Of a stretch of 64,000 nt of DNA, positions 1-15,500 are shown in pieces (position 1 is the stretch's first letter; every line of letters begins with the position of its first letter). The position numbers and the translations under genes were made by a program. The stretch lies in assembly GCF_041260155.1 (NCBI RefSeq), contig NC_091948.1, positions 4,034,501-4,098,500 of the forward strand, in the 5' to 3' direction. The notes under the pieces were generated by a model. The model searched no databases and was not told where the DNA came from. It saw nothing but the letters and a program-made list of their open reading frames with translations. The DNA comes from Ptychodera flava. Taxonomy: Eukaryota; Hemichordata; Enteropneusta; Ptychoderidae.

Positions 1-2777
1 TCTTTGTCTTCCCTTTGTACTGTTTTGTCTTACATTTTTCATGTTTTTGGGTTTTTTTCTTAAATTTTTATCAGTTGTGGTAGTTCCTTCTTTACTGTTT
101 GAGACCCTGCAGGAGACACAATCAGCACATTTTGCCAAACAAAAACAGAAAACCAAAATACAGGCTGAATTGGACTGCTGGTTAATGTTGACAATAAAAC
201 AGATATAGCAACATTGGGAATTTTTCTACTGAAGAAGAGCTACAAATCTACGATTGATCTGACAAGCTTACAAACCAAAGATGAATTCACACCGCAAGAA
301 GTACAGGCAACATACATGATAGAAATCTATCACTGCATCTGGCTGTAAGAAAAATCCCCACAACAGCCTGAAACAACTAGTGTGTCTCTGAGTTTAAGGT
401 TCAATGTGGGGACAAAAAATAGCCAACCATAATAATATTTATTTTCTTGACAGGCACAAAATAAGGAGGCCTATTCTTACAAAATCAATAATTTTTATTG
501 ATGTTAGCGATACAGACTGCAACCACACCATGGAATAACAGATAGGAAGCTTTCCCACGATTTTGTTATTCAGTATGGTCTTGTTTATTGTACCAAGAAA
601 GTGGCTACATATTGAACTACATGGTGAGGCAGAGAGTGAAACAAGAGCATGTTTACACCCTGAAAATTTCACATGTTTAGTAAACCACATGGATTCTTGG
701 GTTATGTTGTTGTATGGTTTTCTCTTCATAGCTCATGCCTACATCACAAAATATTTTTATTGATATTTGCAAACACAACAGTATGGCATATTTTTATTGA
801 TATTTGCAAACACAACAGTATGGCAAAGATTACAATATTAAGTTATTATACACCTTAAAAATGAGTTCAGACTTTCCACATTGAAACTTTCAACCATTCT
901 CCTATCAAGAATAGTAATTAGCTAAAAAAATTACCTGGACAATTACAGATATTTGAAATTCAAAATGGCTGCCACCCATTTGCAATTTGAATTTTTCAAT
1001 CTACGATGGAGAATATCTTGTTACTCAAAGTGCTTCTGAATGAGCCCCCACAAGAGGTGGACCAGAAACCAGAAAGATTGGAAAAATTTGAGTCCAAATA
1101 TCTATTCCATCGGTGGATTCTGCCATACCACAGGTGGAAAGAAGCAAGACAGGAGTTGGTTTTATACACGTTGCAAGCAGTCAACCTCAACATTACTGCT
1201 CCTTCAAGTCATTTGGAGTATAATTCTCACTTCTGGTAAATTGATAACTTAAAAATATACATATGCAAAACCAAAAACAAATCACTGAATAATTGGGTAA
1301 AAAAATTAAACATATAGTAGATAAATAAATGAATAAATACATAGATAAACTGTAGTCGAGTGAACTCTCAACAGCAGTGTTACATGTATTTGTTCGTTAC
1401 TTGTTAACACAACTGTAAAGAAGATGGGTAATGATATTGACAATCTGCATACAACAATTTAAAGCCAAAAGGTTGTAGCAGAAATGGCAAAATACAAAAG
1501 ATTGGTGTTGTGAACTGTGCAAAGCTCAATGGACATCACAGTATGACCTGATTTTTATAGCCTTTTCCTCATCAAAAAGACACAACAAAACTGTATTGTT
1601 CCCCTGATTCCCTGATGTCAGTGAGACTAAAGTACGGAAGCTGTTTTACATTTACGCTGGAGGCATCCTCTGAGACTGAAGAAAGGAATCTTTATACTAC
1701 ACCTGGCTAATGCTGTCCACTGTATCCTGATATCAAACAGACATAAACAGAGAATGCCAGTATCAACTCACGTCGTCCAAATGTCCTGTCAGTCCATTTG
1801 ATTCTGTCAGTCTGAGAGTCAGAACTGCCATGGCAGCATTTCAAATCCAGATTAAAAATCCAGGAATTGTATTAGCCCCCTACAACTTGTAAATTAAAAA
1901 TCAATCCTAGCTATTTGTCAAAACATTTGCTGTGCTGCAATAACACAATCTGTCTCCTCTGCCGGTGATCTGGGGTAATATAAACAATGATTTTGTAGCG
2001 GATGTGACCTTTCTTCCGTGGAATGTCCAAGACGCTGGGACAGAAGACACAAAATGCATCTGAGCTGTTCGGAAAACTAACGTTGTCACATGCTGGGGTC
2101 ACCATTGCTGCGAAGTTTTCCAATAAAATACTACAATGACATCAACAGCGCTCTGAAACTTCATAAACCCTGCGTGCGTGAGCAATAAACTGAGAAAGAT
2201 GTTTACATTGTCTGAGAGTCATCAGATTTGTCCGGGCTGAGCTTTTACTTTTCAGGCTTTCTAGCTCCTCAGAAATACACAAAAATGCCCTTGGGATACT
2301 GTGACGTCTACATCATACACTGCTGTGTAAATAATACACATATCACTGTTTGGAGCCTTTGCAACTTTTAAATTGTCCGTTGTACTTGGAGTATAACCAA
2401 TAAGAAATCATGTAAAACTTTCGTACTGAAAGGCTGTTACAGAAACTATGAAAACAACACTTTCTACAACTAAACTGCTTTTTCTCTGCTTTGACTACGA
2501 GTAACCATATTTGTTATCATACTAGTATTCAGCAAGCCCCGTTCATCCATTTTGTGTTTTTACATTGGCTGCATGTCTTTGGAGTACTCCCTGAATCAAA
2601 AGTACTTAGCTTGTAAATACAGCATATGTGCTATACATGTGAGGTGCATATTAAATTTTCGCGGTTGAATTCAGCTGCCGGACAGAAATTCACTTGAATT
2701 CAGCTGCCACAATGAACCTACCGGATGTACAGTTTGTGTTGATAAGCTGAGTACTTGGTATTTCCACAAATCGTAGG
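1..2777. other. No gene recognised; AT-rich sequence
   Basis: No open frame here looks like a known protein. It contains a 37-bp tandem duplication (751-824), a diverged family A copy (856-1110) and two segments (about 1770-1830 and 1910-2120) that read open on the minus strand and resemble short exons, but without a family match. Confidence 0.5.
751..824. repeat. 37-bp tandem duplication
   Basis: Two consecutive, essentially identical 37-bp units beginning atatttttattgatatttg. Confidence 0.9.
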
Positions 2778-2986
2778 GAGGAAACCACAAAACTGTTAGA
2801 CTAGTTGATATACAGAATTACAATATTGCAAAACATTGTGGAATGACAATCACTGCAGGTTTCACATACCCTACAACAAAGTTCAGGACAACAAAAACTT
2901 TTAAAACAAAGTTTCTAACTTCCAATGACATGACTTCAATAGAGGCTGACTGCTTGCAGGCTGTCTCCACTTGAAGATTGGGGGAA
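2778..2986. repeat. 209-bp direct repeat, copy 1
   Basis: Nearly identical to 3337-3544 (one indel seen), in the same orientation and offset by 559 bp. The match begins gaggaaaccacaaaactg and ends gaagattgggggaa. The sequence itself is not coding in any way I recognise. Confidence 0.95.
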
Positions 2987-3336
2987 GAATTTATAGTCGT
3001 TGGTAAGAGTGAGGTTATAAAATACCAATAAATAACGTGAACTAAGGTAATATTTACAAAGATTTGTTGATTTTGAATCTCTTGGTAAATGTTAAGAGGC
3101 AAGGAGAACATTAACCGTTGATCTCACACTTCCTGGGTCCCAAAATTTTATTGTGTACGGATGCAGGAAAGATGGATGACACTACAAATTGACAGGTACA
3201 AGGTCGATGTGCATTTTGGTTTTAAGCACAGTGATTTATTGTGGCGTCCATAGCTTGGGCAGACGGCCAAAGCCAGTTTACGCAATGATTACACAATAGG
3301 ATTTGTGCTGAAATTTCAAAGGGACTGATGGCTACA

Positions 3337-3544
3337 GAGGAAACCACAAAACTGTTAGACTAGTTGATATACAGAATTACAATATTGCAAAACATTGTGA
3401 ATGACAATCACTGCAGGTTTCACATACCCTACAACAAAGTTCAGGACAACAAAAACTTTTAAAACAAAGTTTCTAACTTCCAATGACATGACTTCAATAG
3501 AGGCTGACTGCTTGCAGGCTGTCTCCACTTGAAGATTGGGGGAA
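3337..3544. repeat. 209-bp direct repeat, copy 2
   Basis: Second copy of the 2778-2986 repeat, 208 bp. The high identity points to a recent duplication or to an assembly/haplotype artefact. Confidence 0.95.
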
Positions 3545-6500
3545 AATGGTGATGCTGTTCCGTAGGTGAAAGTATTCCTGCATCACAAGTTACAATCTAA
3601 TGTAGTTGCAAAGTTTGGGATTCATTCTGATAGCAGAGATACTTATCATGTTGTTACCTTGTATGATCTTAATCATATAAATGAAATCAAGATTCAACTA
3701 TCATTTACACTTTGCTCCGAAAAAGTTAATATCTGGCCTTGTCATGAAATCCGTTTGGAAAAGTCTCACTTTAGACATTTGAAAAAATTTTCACAAATCT
3801 ACTATTGTGTAGAAAATGTTTACAAGACTGTGCATGGTTTTTGGAAAATGACTTGCTGATTTTATTAATAAATACAATATGGCAGATACATTCGGTTTTC
3901 CATTTTGGGGGGAATTTCTTCTCTGGTAATGATCTGCTGTGTATGGATGGGCACTTGATAGTCAATTTTGTACTTTTGTCCACCTCTGGTTCTGTGTGGT
4001 AGAGGCTTAACTGCCATAACAGTACACTACATGTATATATGAAGCCTACTGTTCACAATGGCATCTTTGCACACACTTGATGAATACGTTTTAACCTATC
4101 TATGGCCATATTTTTTACTATACTTCATGAGATTTGTAGAGACCTTTGCAGTGTAAACAGTTTGAGATGGTATGGTGTAGTTTATCTTTCAAAATATGCA
4201 AAATCATGTTCTTCAAATCATGTCAACTTAGCTTGTTTGGCAGATTGACACTTCAGAAAATGTTTCTTCCTGACAAAGTGGAAGAAAATTTTTGCATCTA
4301 GGTTGTTTGTTTGTTCTGCACTACCGTCACATATCCAAACTTGTTGATACTTTCAATCAAAATGCTGAACTTTTCAAAGCATCTGCTTCGCAGAGTGATG
4401 CTGATTGTACGTATTCCTTCACTTTTTGAAAAATTTTGAATTTTCTCAGATGCAAATGTATGCATGTAACTGATATTGAAATGCTGGTTATAGATGGTTA
4501 TAGATGCATGACTGGAATGCCGAACTGGTCAGACCTAATTTTACAGACATGTACATCTTACTTGCTGCTACACTACTACAACTAAGATAACGAAACAACC
4601 TTGAGGCAGATGCCGTTAGGCATTCCCAAGGGACAGTCTCATTATAACTTTAATCATTAATTTCTCTATTTTTTGTTATGTGTTCACAATCATGCTGATA
4701 TTACCGGAGGATCACAGTTTTTTATATGCCCTGGAGGACGGAAGCAGCAAATGCCATGAGACTAATTTCAAATGAAATCACGGTTCTCTTCATTAAAAAT
4801 AACTAAAAATACCAGTCAAAAATATTTTTACCATACTTTCAAAAATTATGGTACAAGAATTTCTGAAATGGCACCTAACAATAGCGCAGCGAAAGCAACT
4901 AAATTTATATTAATTAGAACTAAATCAGATATATTGATCAGTGTTATGGTTTCACAATCAAGGGATGGTAAATCCTAGCATGGCTGTAGCCTGTACAAGT
5001 AGGTATCTCAGCTTAAGAGAGAGCCACTTCTTCACTCCTCTCCAAAGCCACGATCATTGTGAAGTATGTTGTTCCAAACTGATGTTTCAAGTTCAATAAA
5101 TAAATTCTGTAGAAACTACTTTACAATGTATTTATTTTTCACGAAATCAAACAACTTACAGCCAAGAAAAGTAAATAAATAAACGAAAAGACAAACATGT
5201 AGTGTTGTTAAATGATATGAGTTTGCAATGATTATGATACTACCAACCAAAAACAACTGCAGGGATCTGATGAACACCACACCACACTGTGACATATATA
5301 AATGTATCACAAAATGTGCAGATTACTGATTCTTATAAAAATCATGAACAACAATCATTTGTCACCTTCCCAAATAGACATCAAGTATAAAATAAACATG
5401 TCTTCAAGTTCAAAGTAAGCAAACACCAAATTGATTTATCCCTTGGGGAAATAAACAACACAGTTACACTATGGACTTGACATCAAGCGGGAAGATAGAT
5501 AACCATTGCATCAGCAAGCAAATGATGACCAAGAAAACTTCACAAGGCTCAAAACCACTGACATATTTGCATGGTTGAGGGTAAAAATCACATGATTATT
5601 GAAGCTTTAGATACTATTTCACCCTATATACCAATTACTGTATTTGTGAAGTTACGTTTTAGGGTATCTTGTATGTCGTAGCAGGCCAAATGTATCATCC
5701 ACTATGCTAGGGAATAAGCATGTGATTCATGGAGAAAAACATTATACCTTTTTAATGCCATGGTTACAGAACTTAAAGTAGACAACACATCATTATTATC
5801 ACTTTTCTTTGATAACTATTAACTTGCACAGAAACAACACAAGAGGTTTGAATAATGAGTCACCATCCATGGTCTTGTGATACTTCAATTAATGTGGTCC
5901 TGAAATTGGCAATACACGTTTGAAATCTTTCCTATTCACATCTTTTCTTCTTAAGATCGTAGTTTCAATGTTCACATAAATGTTGAACTAATAAAATCTT
6001 ACAGGAGAATTTTTTGTGAAATGCACAGAAAATAAATTCCCGTCATTATGATGCTGCTGAAATACTAATCCTCTTACTTGTCAGGGTTACAGTTGCCGAC
6101 TGCCAGCTTAAATTTAAATGAAAGTATGAAGTCTAGTAAGTAATATTCGATGAATTTGCTTTTCCAAAAGTAATATTCCATGAATTTGTTTTTCTGATGT
6201 TTTTTTTATTGGATTTACCATGTTATGCATTAGATCCCAAAGAGTTTTTATTCCACTTTTTGTCACAATATTGAAAGTTCAGAGCTTGAATTCGTAACAT
6301 ATATTTTTGGGGGTGTTCAACGAAGAAAACTAGTTTGACTATTCCAATTTTAAACAAATTCAACAAAGACCAAAAGATATTAACCGACATCTATATCCCA
6401 GTTTTTACTCTAATTACCCTGATGACTAAAAAAAGATTTATTATCATGGATTAATAATAATATGCTCAAATGAATTTCAGACCAGATTTTAAACATTGGG

Positions 6501-9500
6501 ATTTTATAGGAAACATCCAGTGAGCAAACAACATTGCTAATACATAATTCATTTCCATGTCAGTATACATTTAAACCAAACTGCCGTGGCTATGAAAAAT
6601 TTTATATTGGATATTATGAAAACACCACCACTGAACTATTGATTTATTTTGAAGAAACGTACCAGAGTGACATTGTTATAAATCAATAAACTCACCAGCC
6701 TCTCCCCTCTCTCATAATTTCCGCGAGTTAAATCACGCAACTCTACACAAAGAATTTTACCACCCATGTGAGAAAAGTTTCATAAAACTAGTTTTATGAA
6801 CCTTTCTTACATTAGTTGTAACTAAGAGGTATATATTATTGCCACTCAAAAAGCTGATGTGACCAAAAGTACAGTGTAATCTACTCATAATCAACATGTC
6901 TGTATGTGCCCTAACTGGCACAACTCTACAATGACTAGGCCAATAAAATAACACAGGACAAAACGCCACTCAAAGACAATAGGCTTTCATGAAACAGATT
7001 AACCTGAATTTAACTGACGGTTTCCTAAAGTTTTGTGTGTTTTCATTCAAAATTAGAGGAGGAACAAACACTACTTACCAGTCTGAACATGTCTGTGAGC
7101 GAATATCCAGACATTAATTGAAAATATAGAAATCTCTATTAATGTTGTGTTGAACTGATTCATTATGTACACATCTATTACTGTTATAGCACAACCATTT
7201 CATTGTTTTGTCTTTTTCTGTAAATGTCAACACAGCACTCTACTATTCAAAGCTTTTATCTTTGTCTAAACACCACCACAGATTTTTTTTAGTGGCAAAT
7301 ATTTATTCATTTCAATTGCTAAACTGCTCTTCCGTATGATATTTTTTTCCTTTACCGCCTTCCTGACTCTACATTCAGAGAGTATAGTCAACCATCTGTT
7401 GCAAGCAAGAAGTCAGCCTGGTGACTGTTTTGTCGAACAGCAGTCTCTGACATACTCATTCACAAACCAAACCTTGGATTAGGACTAAAATTTAAAATAT
7501 ACACCAAGGATACACAGTGTTTGAACCTGTGTACTGACACAAGAGATGGGAACTCATGATGTTAAAGGCATGGCCACTATCAAAACTATAAGTATGGGAA
7601 GCAAAATACGGAGCTAAAGAAATCTCTGGGGACTTTAAGGACACAGAGACACGCAAACCAAAAAATATGTAACATTGAAATCACGATGTTTTCTTATGTT
7701 TTTGTACTTTGGATGTATCACTGATAATATCATTGACACTAAAATGATATCGATAATTGTTCATTTTTCATCATTTTCACATGCACATCTGAGGATGGTA
7801 ATGCTGACTCAAAATGTAAATGAAAGCGAGCATGAACAGCTTGTCACCCAAATGCTTCGTCTCGATAACTCCCCCATACAACGTACAACAGAGATGGGCG
7901 CAGACTTGCAGCTTTGAACAAAAATGCACTCTATAACATTTATATTTAATTACACACTAGGCATATTATTATTGAGAACACTATTTCAGAAGAAAATTTT
8001 ATACTTCACAAAAAACTGCCTGGTGCTAAGGACTTGTAAGGAATACCTGTATCTTTAAGTTGTACATGTACATACTGTTAGATGCCAAATCAAAACAGCG
8101 AAAATTTGAATTTATTTTTCCAAAGTTAATGAGATACATTTTTTTAGTCAAACAATTCACACTCTACACAAGTTTTATGGATATGAGGAAATAATTCTTT
8201 CTGAAAATGTTTATTCCCACACCACTGTCTACCTTGGACAATATACATGTAGTACATACATTAGAAATTAGAAATTTTAGGTAAAAATTACAAAAGTGAA
8301 TCTGGTGTTAACATTACACCCTCAGCATACTCTCGAGTGAAGTTTTAAGCCACAAGTGTACATGTACTTGGCAGTGAACAAACCATGAAAGTCTTGGAGG
8401 TTACGACTGAAACCAGGTCATGATTTATGCTACGCTACTTGCCCTCCATGCACACAAATTGCTTTTGTGGTGTACTTCTAATAAGGTTGCAAGCTAACTT
8501 CCTCACTTTTAACATCAGTTAGAATTGGATTTCAGGATATCACTCAGGGCAAAGAATGACCTCTGTGACCACAGACTGGAATGGTAAGTGTACATATACA
8601 TCCTACCTGTAAATTCACAAAATATCTTCAAGAGCAGGTATGGGTAAATCGTTAGAAGACAAACGTATCTTTCCCCATACTTCACTTGGAAGAGAATACT
8701 GGATATTTCAGGAATATGAGTCAGAGTAATACCAAAGGGAACAGTTTCTTCCACACAAAAAATACAGACCTACAGTTCATTTCCCCCTGCATGACAATCT
8801 TGACCAGCAGAGTTCATGAAGGGAAGTCTGCCTACCTAAATTGTATGACCAAGTATAATAAATCTTTTCAGTAATGATTTCATGAATGCACCAATGCTTG
8901 ATGTACATTAGACAATATGCACAACCACAGAGCTGAAAAACCAACAAGCAAATCTCACAAAACTGACATTTTCATTGATATATATCCCATATCCTATTCA
9001 CTTTCACTGGCTAGATCGAAACAGATGCAAATCATGTTTGAGCCATCCATACGGGAGTCCAGTCATCATTGTTACACAGCTACCGGCATTTTCCACATCC
9101 ACACAGAGATTTTGTTTGAACTCAAACAGTAAAGCCTTCACTGAGGGCATTGCAAATAGGCACACTGTTAACAATGATTTACACAGATAGACAATACCCG
9201 GATTCATTGGTACTAAGTTGAAGGCTGCCACTCAGTGGTCTCATGGTCAGGTGCACTGCAAATGACCACAATGGCACATAAAGGAGGACGACCTGATACA
9301 GGAGAGCAATGAGCCCTGCTGACCTGTTGTGAAGTTTGTAGCCAGGTAATCTTATAAAGATCATTGAAAACTTTCAAATATGTTATCTAAAACACTAACC
9401 ATATACTAGTACATGTGTGTCATTCTTCTTTTCTGAAGTCTACTGTGACCTATCCACAACAATTTGGCTATGAGTGAAAAACTCATCATCAAAAGATCAC

Positions 9501-12500
9501 AGAAAACCTTGTCCCCATTATTCAAGATTCACAACAACCCCTGGGGGTTGTCTTTGTTTTGCTGATACATAAAAGCAAAGGGAACCTGCAGAGCAAAAGA
9601 GAGGACACTCTCCTGCGCTCAAACAATATCATGCACTCATGAACAATGCAACAAAATAACTGAATCCTTTGACAAACGATATAAACAGTATAAATACAAT
9701 TGGTAAATAAAATCTTTCAGCAAATATGAAGAGACTGTCATGGTTGTATCATTTGGTGGAAACTTTAAATCCTGTTTTGATTGATTTAAAATGTCATTTT
9801 CTTTACTTTCATATACACTAGCACATTCATTATTCCTTCCTTGGTCGACCTGCTTATCTTTCTGCAATTGCGAAGTTCATAAAATGTATTATTTATGAAC
9901 ATAAAGAAACTGAGACTGTCCTCAGAAATGTTAGGGAAGGTACGCAACTGAAAGCATAACTCCTTGGGGGGAGAAATGCACCATCATAGTCCAGAGGATG
10001 AGTAAATACCTTCAATATCCAAAACCCAAGCCTCTGTGGAGTAGCCTTGCTTCCTCTTAAACGACACATTCATCTTGCTGATCTGTGACAACAAACGTCA
10101 CTAAACTACCTCATTGCAAGAAATACCTGTATCCAAGCTACACCACTGATAAAGATGCTACATGATAGTAAGAGGCTTGGGATGACATCTGCTTTAAGGT
10201 GAAAGCATCCCTTAGTCATGCATATATGCACCTCTGATTAACAGCTACAATCAGTAAAATTTTTTATCAGTGTCTTCTTGTGATAAACACTATGAGACAT
10301 CAAACGTCAACCTACAATTACACTGCAATGGAATTGTCCTACTTAATCTACATACCAAAAACATTTTAAAAATGCACATATTCAAATTTATTTTTTTTAA
10401 ACATAAATTGCTTCATTAATTCTGTAGAAAAATATGTCACCAGTAAAGTAAGTGTCTGTGGTATGGATCTAACAGATGTTGAAGATCATTTTGAAAAATG
10501 TTATCAACGTCTATGTGCATCAATGAAGCGAAGTTTTTATCTTCCATGGGATACATACATGTACACAGTTAAAAAAGAAAATGTTGGTAATGTTTAACCC
10601 AACCAGGTCTTCACCCAGAAGATGAAGTGAGTTGATAAGTATTACAACACTATCCAAGTTTTTTAATTCGTATTTCCCGGCAAACACTATTTGGATTCTG
10701 ACATTCAGCAAGATGCACAAGGTGATTAGTGAGTGAACCCCTATCCTCTATGTGTCATGGTTGTCCTTTGCGTTTTATCTTCCTGATATACAAATCATTA
10801 ATCTTCACAAATTTATCACCTATTCAACAATACTGCCTGTGGCTCAAACTCTCTCTTTCGACCACGAACTCAGGAAGAGTAAAGATTTAATAATATTCAC
10901 TGACTTGGTGAATGAAAGAAGAAAAAGGAATTAGAAAATGTTTTACAAACGAGAATTCTGACACTCTTTCCGTTACAGAAACAGGAAAGCTCAACCTGAT
11001 ATGGACTGCCTGCTAGGTTTCTGCAGGTACAGGATGTGCGCTCTGTCCATATGGTCGCAAGGCACAGAGTGCCTGCCATATGCCTCAGAGGCACTTCACC
11101 CCCACAGCTACATTTATCCTCTGCTGTGGTCCGGAAAGTAATCAGACCCGGCACCTTGTGAACTGGAAGATTATATATTCTGTGCAGATATAAACCTTAA
11201 ACAGCAAGCTTGGAATATCTATCTGCCAGTGTCGGTCGCAGGTCACCTTATCCCCGGCCTACCTTTGTTTAAATGTCATTTGTCATGGGGTTTATCTAAG
11301 GCTCAGTGAGTTATCTCTTCAGCGTGACAGAAGCACCTTTGCCTGACAGGCAGTGCCCAGAACATGTGCAAGTCCAGGCAAGCTGTTGGCAGCAGATGCT
11401 GTTTAACTAATCACAACTGAGGTCAAACATTCTGTTGTCTTGGAAAAGAAAGGTCTTGTACACAAACATGAAAAATAACAGACAAACAATATAAAACAAT
11501 AAGTGCACCTACTCAGGACTCTGGACTTCCTGGAGCCATTACATATGTTATGCACAACAAACCTCCATATGGGCCTTTAAAAAATACGCAGCCTAATTCA
11601 AGAGCAAAGGTCTTTCAAAAAGGTAATGGATTACATTAAGCATTTCAGTGCCCTACTTCAGCTGTTTTTGTTTTTTGGTGCTATGACACATCTGTGCTCT
11701 TACCGCAGTCATGCTGTTGTTGTTGATGAAAGGTTACAAAGTCCAAAGGCAACTACGTGATACAAGTGAAATAATGAAAACAGATTTACCTGGATACCTT
11801 GGCCTGATCAAAAAATCTGCCCGGTAAACGACCATAAAAATATCAGCAGTAAAGTCAAAGTTGAACTGAGATGACTAACACATGAAATTGAAATATCCCT
11901 GGTTCAATAAATCGGTAAAATCCAGGATTGTCATTACTCTCACATACAAATTATGCAATGCACAGTAAATGACAATATTGTGTTTTTTTCGTATTCACCT
12001 TATACAGGTTGGATTTACTTGTGGGTGCTTGCTTAGGATGAACTGCCTAAATTTTATGAAAACATAAACTTTCTCAAATCTCGAAGCTTTGAGCTTGAAA
12101 TAAATTATTTTGCTGATATACTAGGAGTATGAAAAAAATAAATGTTAAAAAATTTGTTATGACATACCAGCAGATGGTACCACTGATGATGGTGAGATAT
12201 TTCCCAAAATAATAAAATGTCCAGTTGCCAGAATGATGTCCAAGTCACGCTGTGAAAGCTACATGCCCAACTGAGGCTTGAATCATCACTTCCCAGACAC
12301 AACTGATGAAATAACTAAGCACCCACCAGATAGCAACCACCTCCCATTCACTCAATGAAACTCTCTGTGATTCATGAACCACTGTCAGAGTTCAGAGTAA
12401 ATCTACGCTTTCTTACATGGCCATTTACAAAGTGATCATTACATGGGGAGTTTGAATGAGCCACTTGAATGAAACTCACGCCGCGATTGGTCGATCTGTT

Positions 12501-15500
12501 TACCATGTCTGAAACAGGACTTGCCATTGGACAAGACTGAAGAACACATGTTCATTCACTTACATGACACTGCATGCACTCACATCTGGTCTTCTCCTAA
12601 AAGCCACATGCATTGGGATGCGGCCGAGGAGTCACAAGTCACCAACAGAAAAGATCGCATTTCATAAACACTTTAGTACTGCTTATAACATTTACAAGAT
12701 ACGACCATGTGCCGACACTCCTATTGCTCCTATTGCGAAATTTGCAGTGTCTTTATTTTTATTTCAGCTGCCCTTAAACCGAGCTCATAACTTTCAGCAA
12801 GAGGGACAGGGTGTGGTGACATGTCACTTAAAAATAAGTATTTCTGTCCCAACAGAGCACATGACCCCAAAAGAAACTGGATCTCAGCCAGTGCCCCGCA
12901 TGTGCAAGAAAATTTCTATTTACAGTCGCACACATCATCAACCTACACATCAGTATGTCACGAGTTCAACGCTTATTTAGGGGCTTTTCCCCTGTTTGGT
13001 CTACTTCACCCATCACCGGTTGTAAACACGATCACAAGATCCTGACAATTCATAGAGTCTGAATGATGACAAATTACAATTACAGAACCACTGGTTGGTT
13101 TTTATATGCACTAGAGCTGCCTTTGACATTCTCATTTGGTTAGATTGTATTTCTTATGCCTGATCACACAAAACAAACAGTGCCCAATATACTCGGAAGC
13201 TTTGCATTTGACATTCTCATTTGGCCATTTCTTATGATGTCACACAAAACAATCCAATGCCCTTTGGAAAACAGGAAGGTAATAACACAACTCTGTAAGG
13301 TATATGACTTCTCTCAGCACACAGCAGTAACCTTAACAAAATTTCATTGACCAAGGCACTGTATTAGAACAATTACACCCACTGAGCATGTGCTGGGTCA
13401 CATACAGACATTTATAACATATCAATCATACTTTACTGCAAATGTAATTGCTAATTGCAAGGTAATTGATGTATTTCACTAAACTGCTTCCTCTAACGGG
13501 AAAACTACATTTTCCACCCTTTGTACAAGTATTGAATATTACATTACCATATGCGTATTTACCGGGCAATTTGCGCAGCGGTATAAATTTTGAACAGATG
13601 TCAAACAAGGGCTTGTCATGTTAATACCTTCTGTCAAGCCTGAGTGGCATTCCACTGAATCAAGCCGAGTCCAACACAGGAGACAGGTTTTATTTTTAAG
13701 ATTTCACTTATTTGTGTACGATGGCACCAGATGAATGCAGTCACTCTCAGACTGGAGTGACAGTACTTTGTTCTCAGACTAAACTGTATAACTTGGGCGA
13801 CACGCGCTGCCTCTGAAGCCGTCCGAGTCTGTCATAGTGTGCGCTAACCCTTAACTTACTCACCCCTGGTTATTACACTCTGTATACATCTTGGTTAGGC
13901 TAATGTTCTGATTAATAGTTGACCAAAACTATATATTTAATTTGGCAAGAGTCAGGTTCTCTCGTAGTTGTCACCAATGATAGCCGGTCAAATAAAATAG
14001 TGGTTTTAGAAGTTCAGTTGTGCACGTATTCAGTCTATCCAGAGGGAGATGCTGCCTGTAACCTTTTCACCGACAATACTACTACGTAGTTCCGTTTCGC
14101 TCTATTGTTCTACAAAGGTATTGTTGGATGGGTGTACAATCATGAATGTCCCATTACAATTTTCCCTATCTGCTCGAACTACAGTGTTGTCATTTGGCGA
14201 GGTTTCGTTGATCTTTGCTTCTGCATGACACTGTACTTACCTCAGTCTTTTAACAATATCTCGTAATTCCGGCAGATTTGTGATCAAAGTTGAGATTTTT
14301 TGAACTGAAATCCAAAGGGAAGGAAGTGAGATTTCACTGAGGGGAGATTGTCATCAGGCATTATCAATCTTGACTCGCTGCCAACACAACGTAATAGAGT
14401 CCACAGCAATATACACTGACATTATGATGAGACAACAATCAGGTACAATCATCTCAAACAGAAATTAAACAGGTTTATTTTAACGGTAGTCACATACTGG
14501 ATGTCAACTGCCTTAATAATGTGTAAAACAATAGTTGTTACGCCAAAATTATTAAAATTCAGCAGAGCTTTAGCCATTAGCACTGGCGTTACACATTATG
14601 TTCAGAGGGGCCTACACCACAGAAGATCGCTCCAAATACAGCTCTTTTGATCCAAGGCCTTGACAGTCCTTCAATCAGGGAGGTTGACTTCACTGCTTGA
14701 CACTGGGGCAAAAGTGCTTTGATATTAATCAATATGATGAGGCAATTTGAAGAATATTGCAGTTTTCTCACACGGCTGCTATTATGGAGTGTAGAGGTTT
14801 TGAGACAAGGACACTGATCACAGGTGTTCTGTTTTCACACCTTATCAAATTACAAACAAATTGGTGGGTTTAAAATGATTATGGACAATCCATACTGTTT
14901 TTCCAAGAGTAACCCCTTCATGACCCAATGAATTCAACTGTTTACTGCATTGTTCAATAGAGTAAACCACATTGCAGGCAGGTATCAGCTACAAATCTTG
15001 TAAAGAAAAGACTGCCCTTGATGAAATATGTACAATATTGATCCCTAATGGAGACTGTGCAATTAGAACCAGCCCTGACAAAATTAATATTCTCTAAAAC
15101 ATTAGCATTGCATTTGATGATACTCTTCAATCATTTTCACCGCGGTATGATAGATCTTCCCATATACCAGTGAACACTACAATAAAGCTATACTCAAACA
15201 TGGGTGAGTTTGTATTGTATGGTATCATTACAATACTACATGTACATATTGCAAGAGGGATTGTCATCACTAAAAAGAATGACAGTAAAATTGTTTTGTT
15301 AATGTACACAGTAAGTGGTATTTCACTTGTAAATTCACGATCATAGCATGGTAAAATGAGATCAAAAAAGCAATATCCATGATACACACAAAAGCATTTG
15401 CAATAAGGAGATGGCAAAATCATATGGTTGATTTCAAATATGAGACTTTGATAAATGTGATACCTCTGTACCATTTCTCTAGTATACAGATACACAACAT

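Noticed and set aside
12564-12980. 138-codon frame on the + strand
   Set aside because: No recognisable domain; random-looking sequence in a region without other coding signs.
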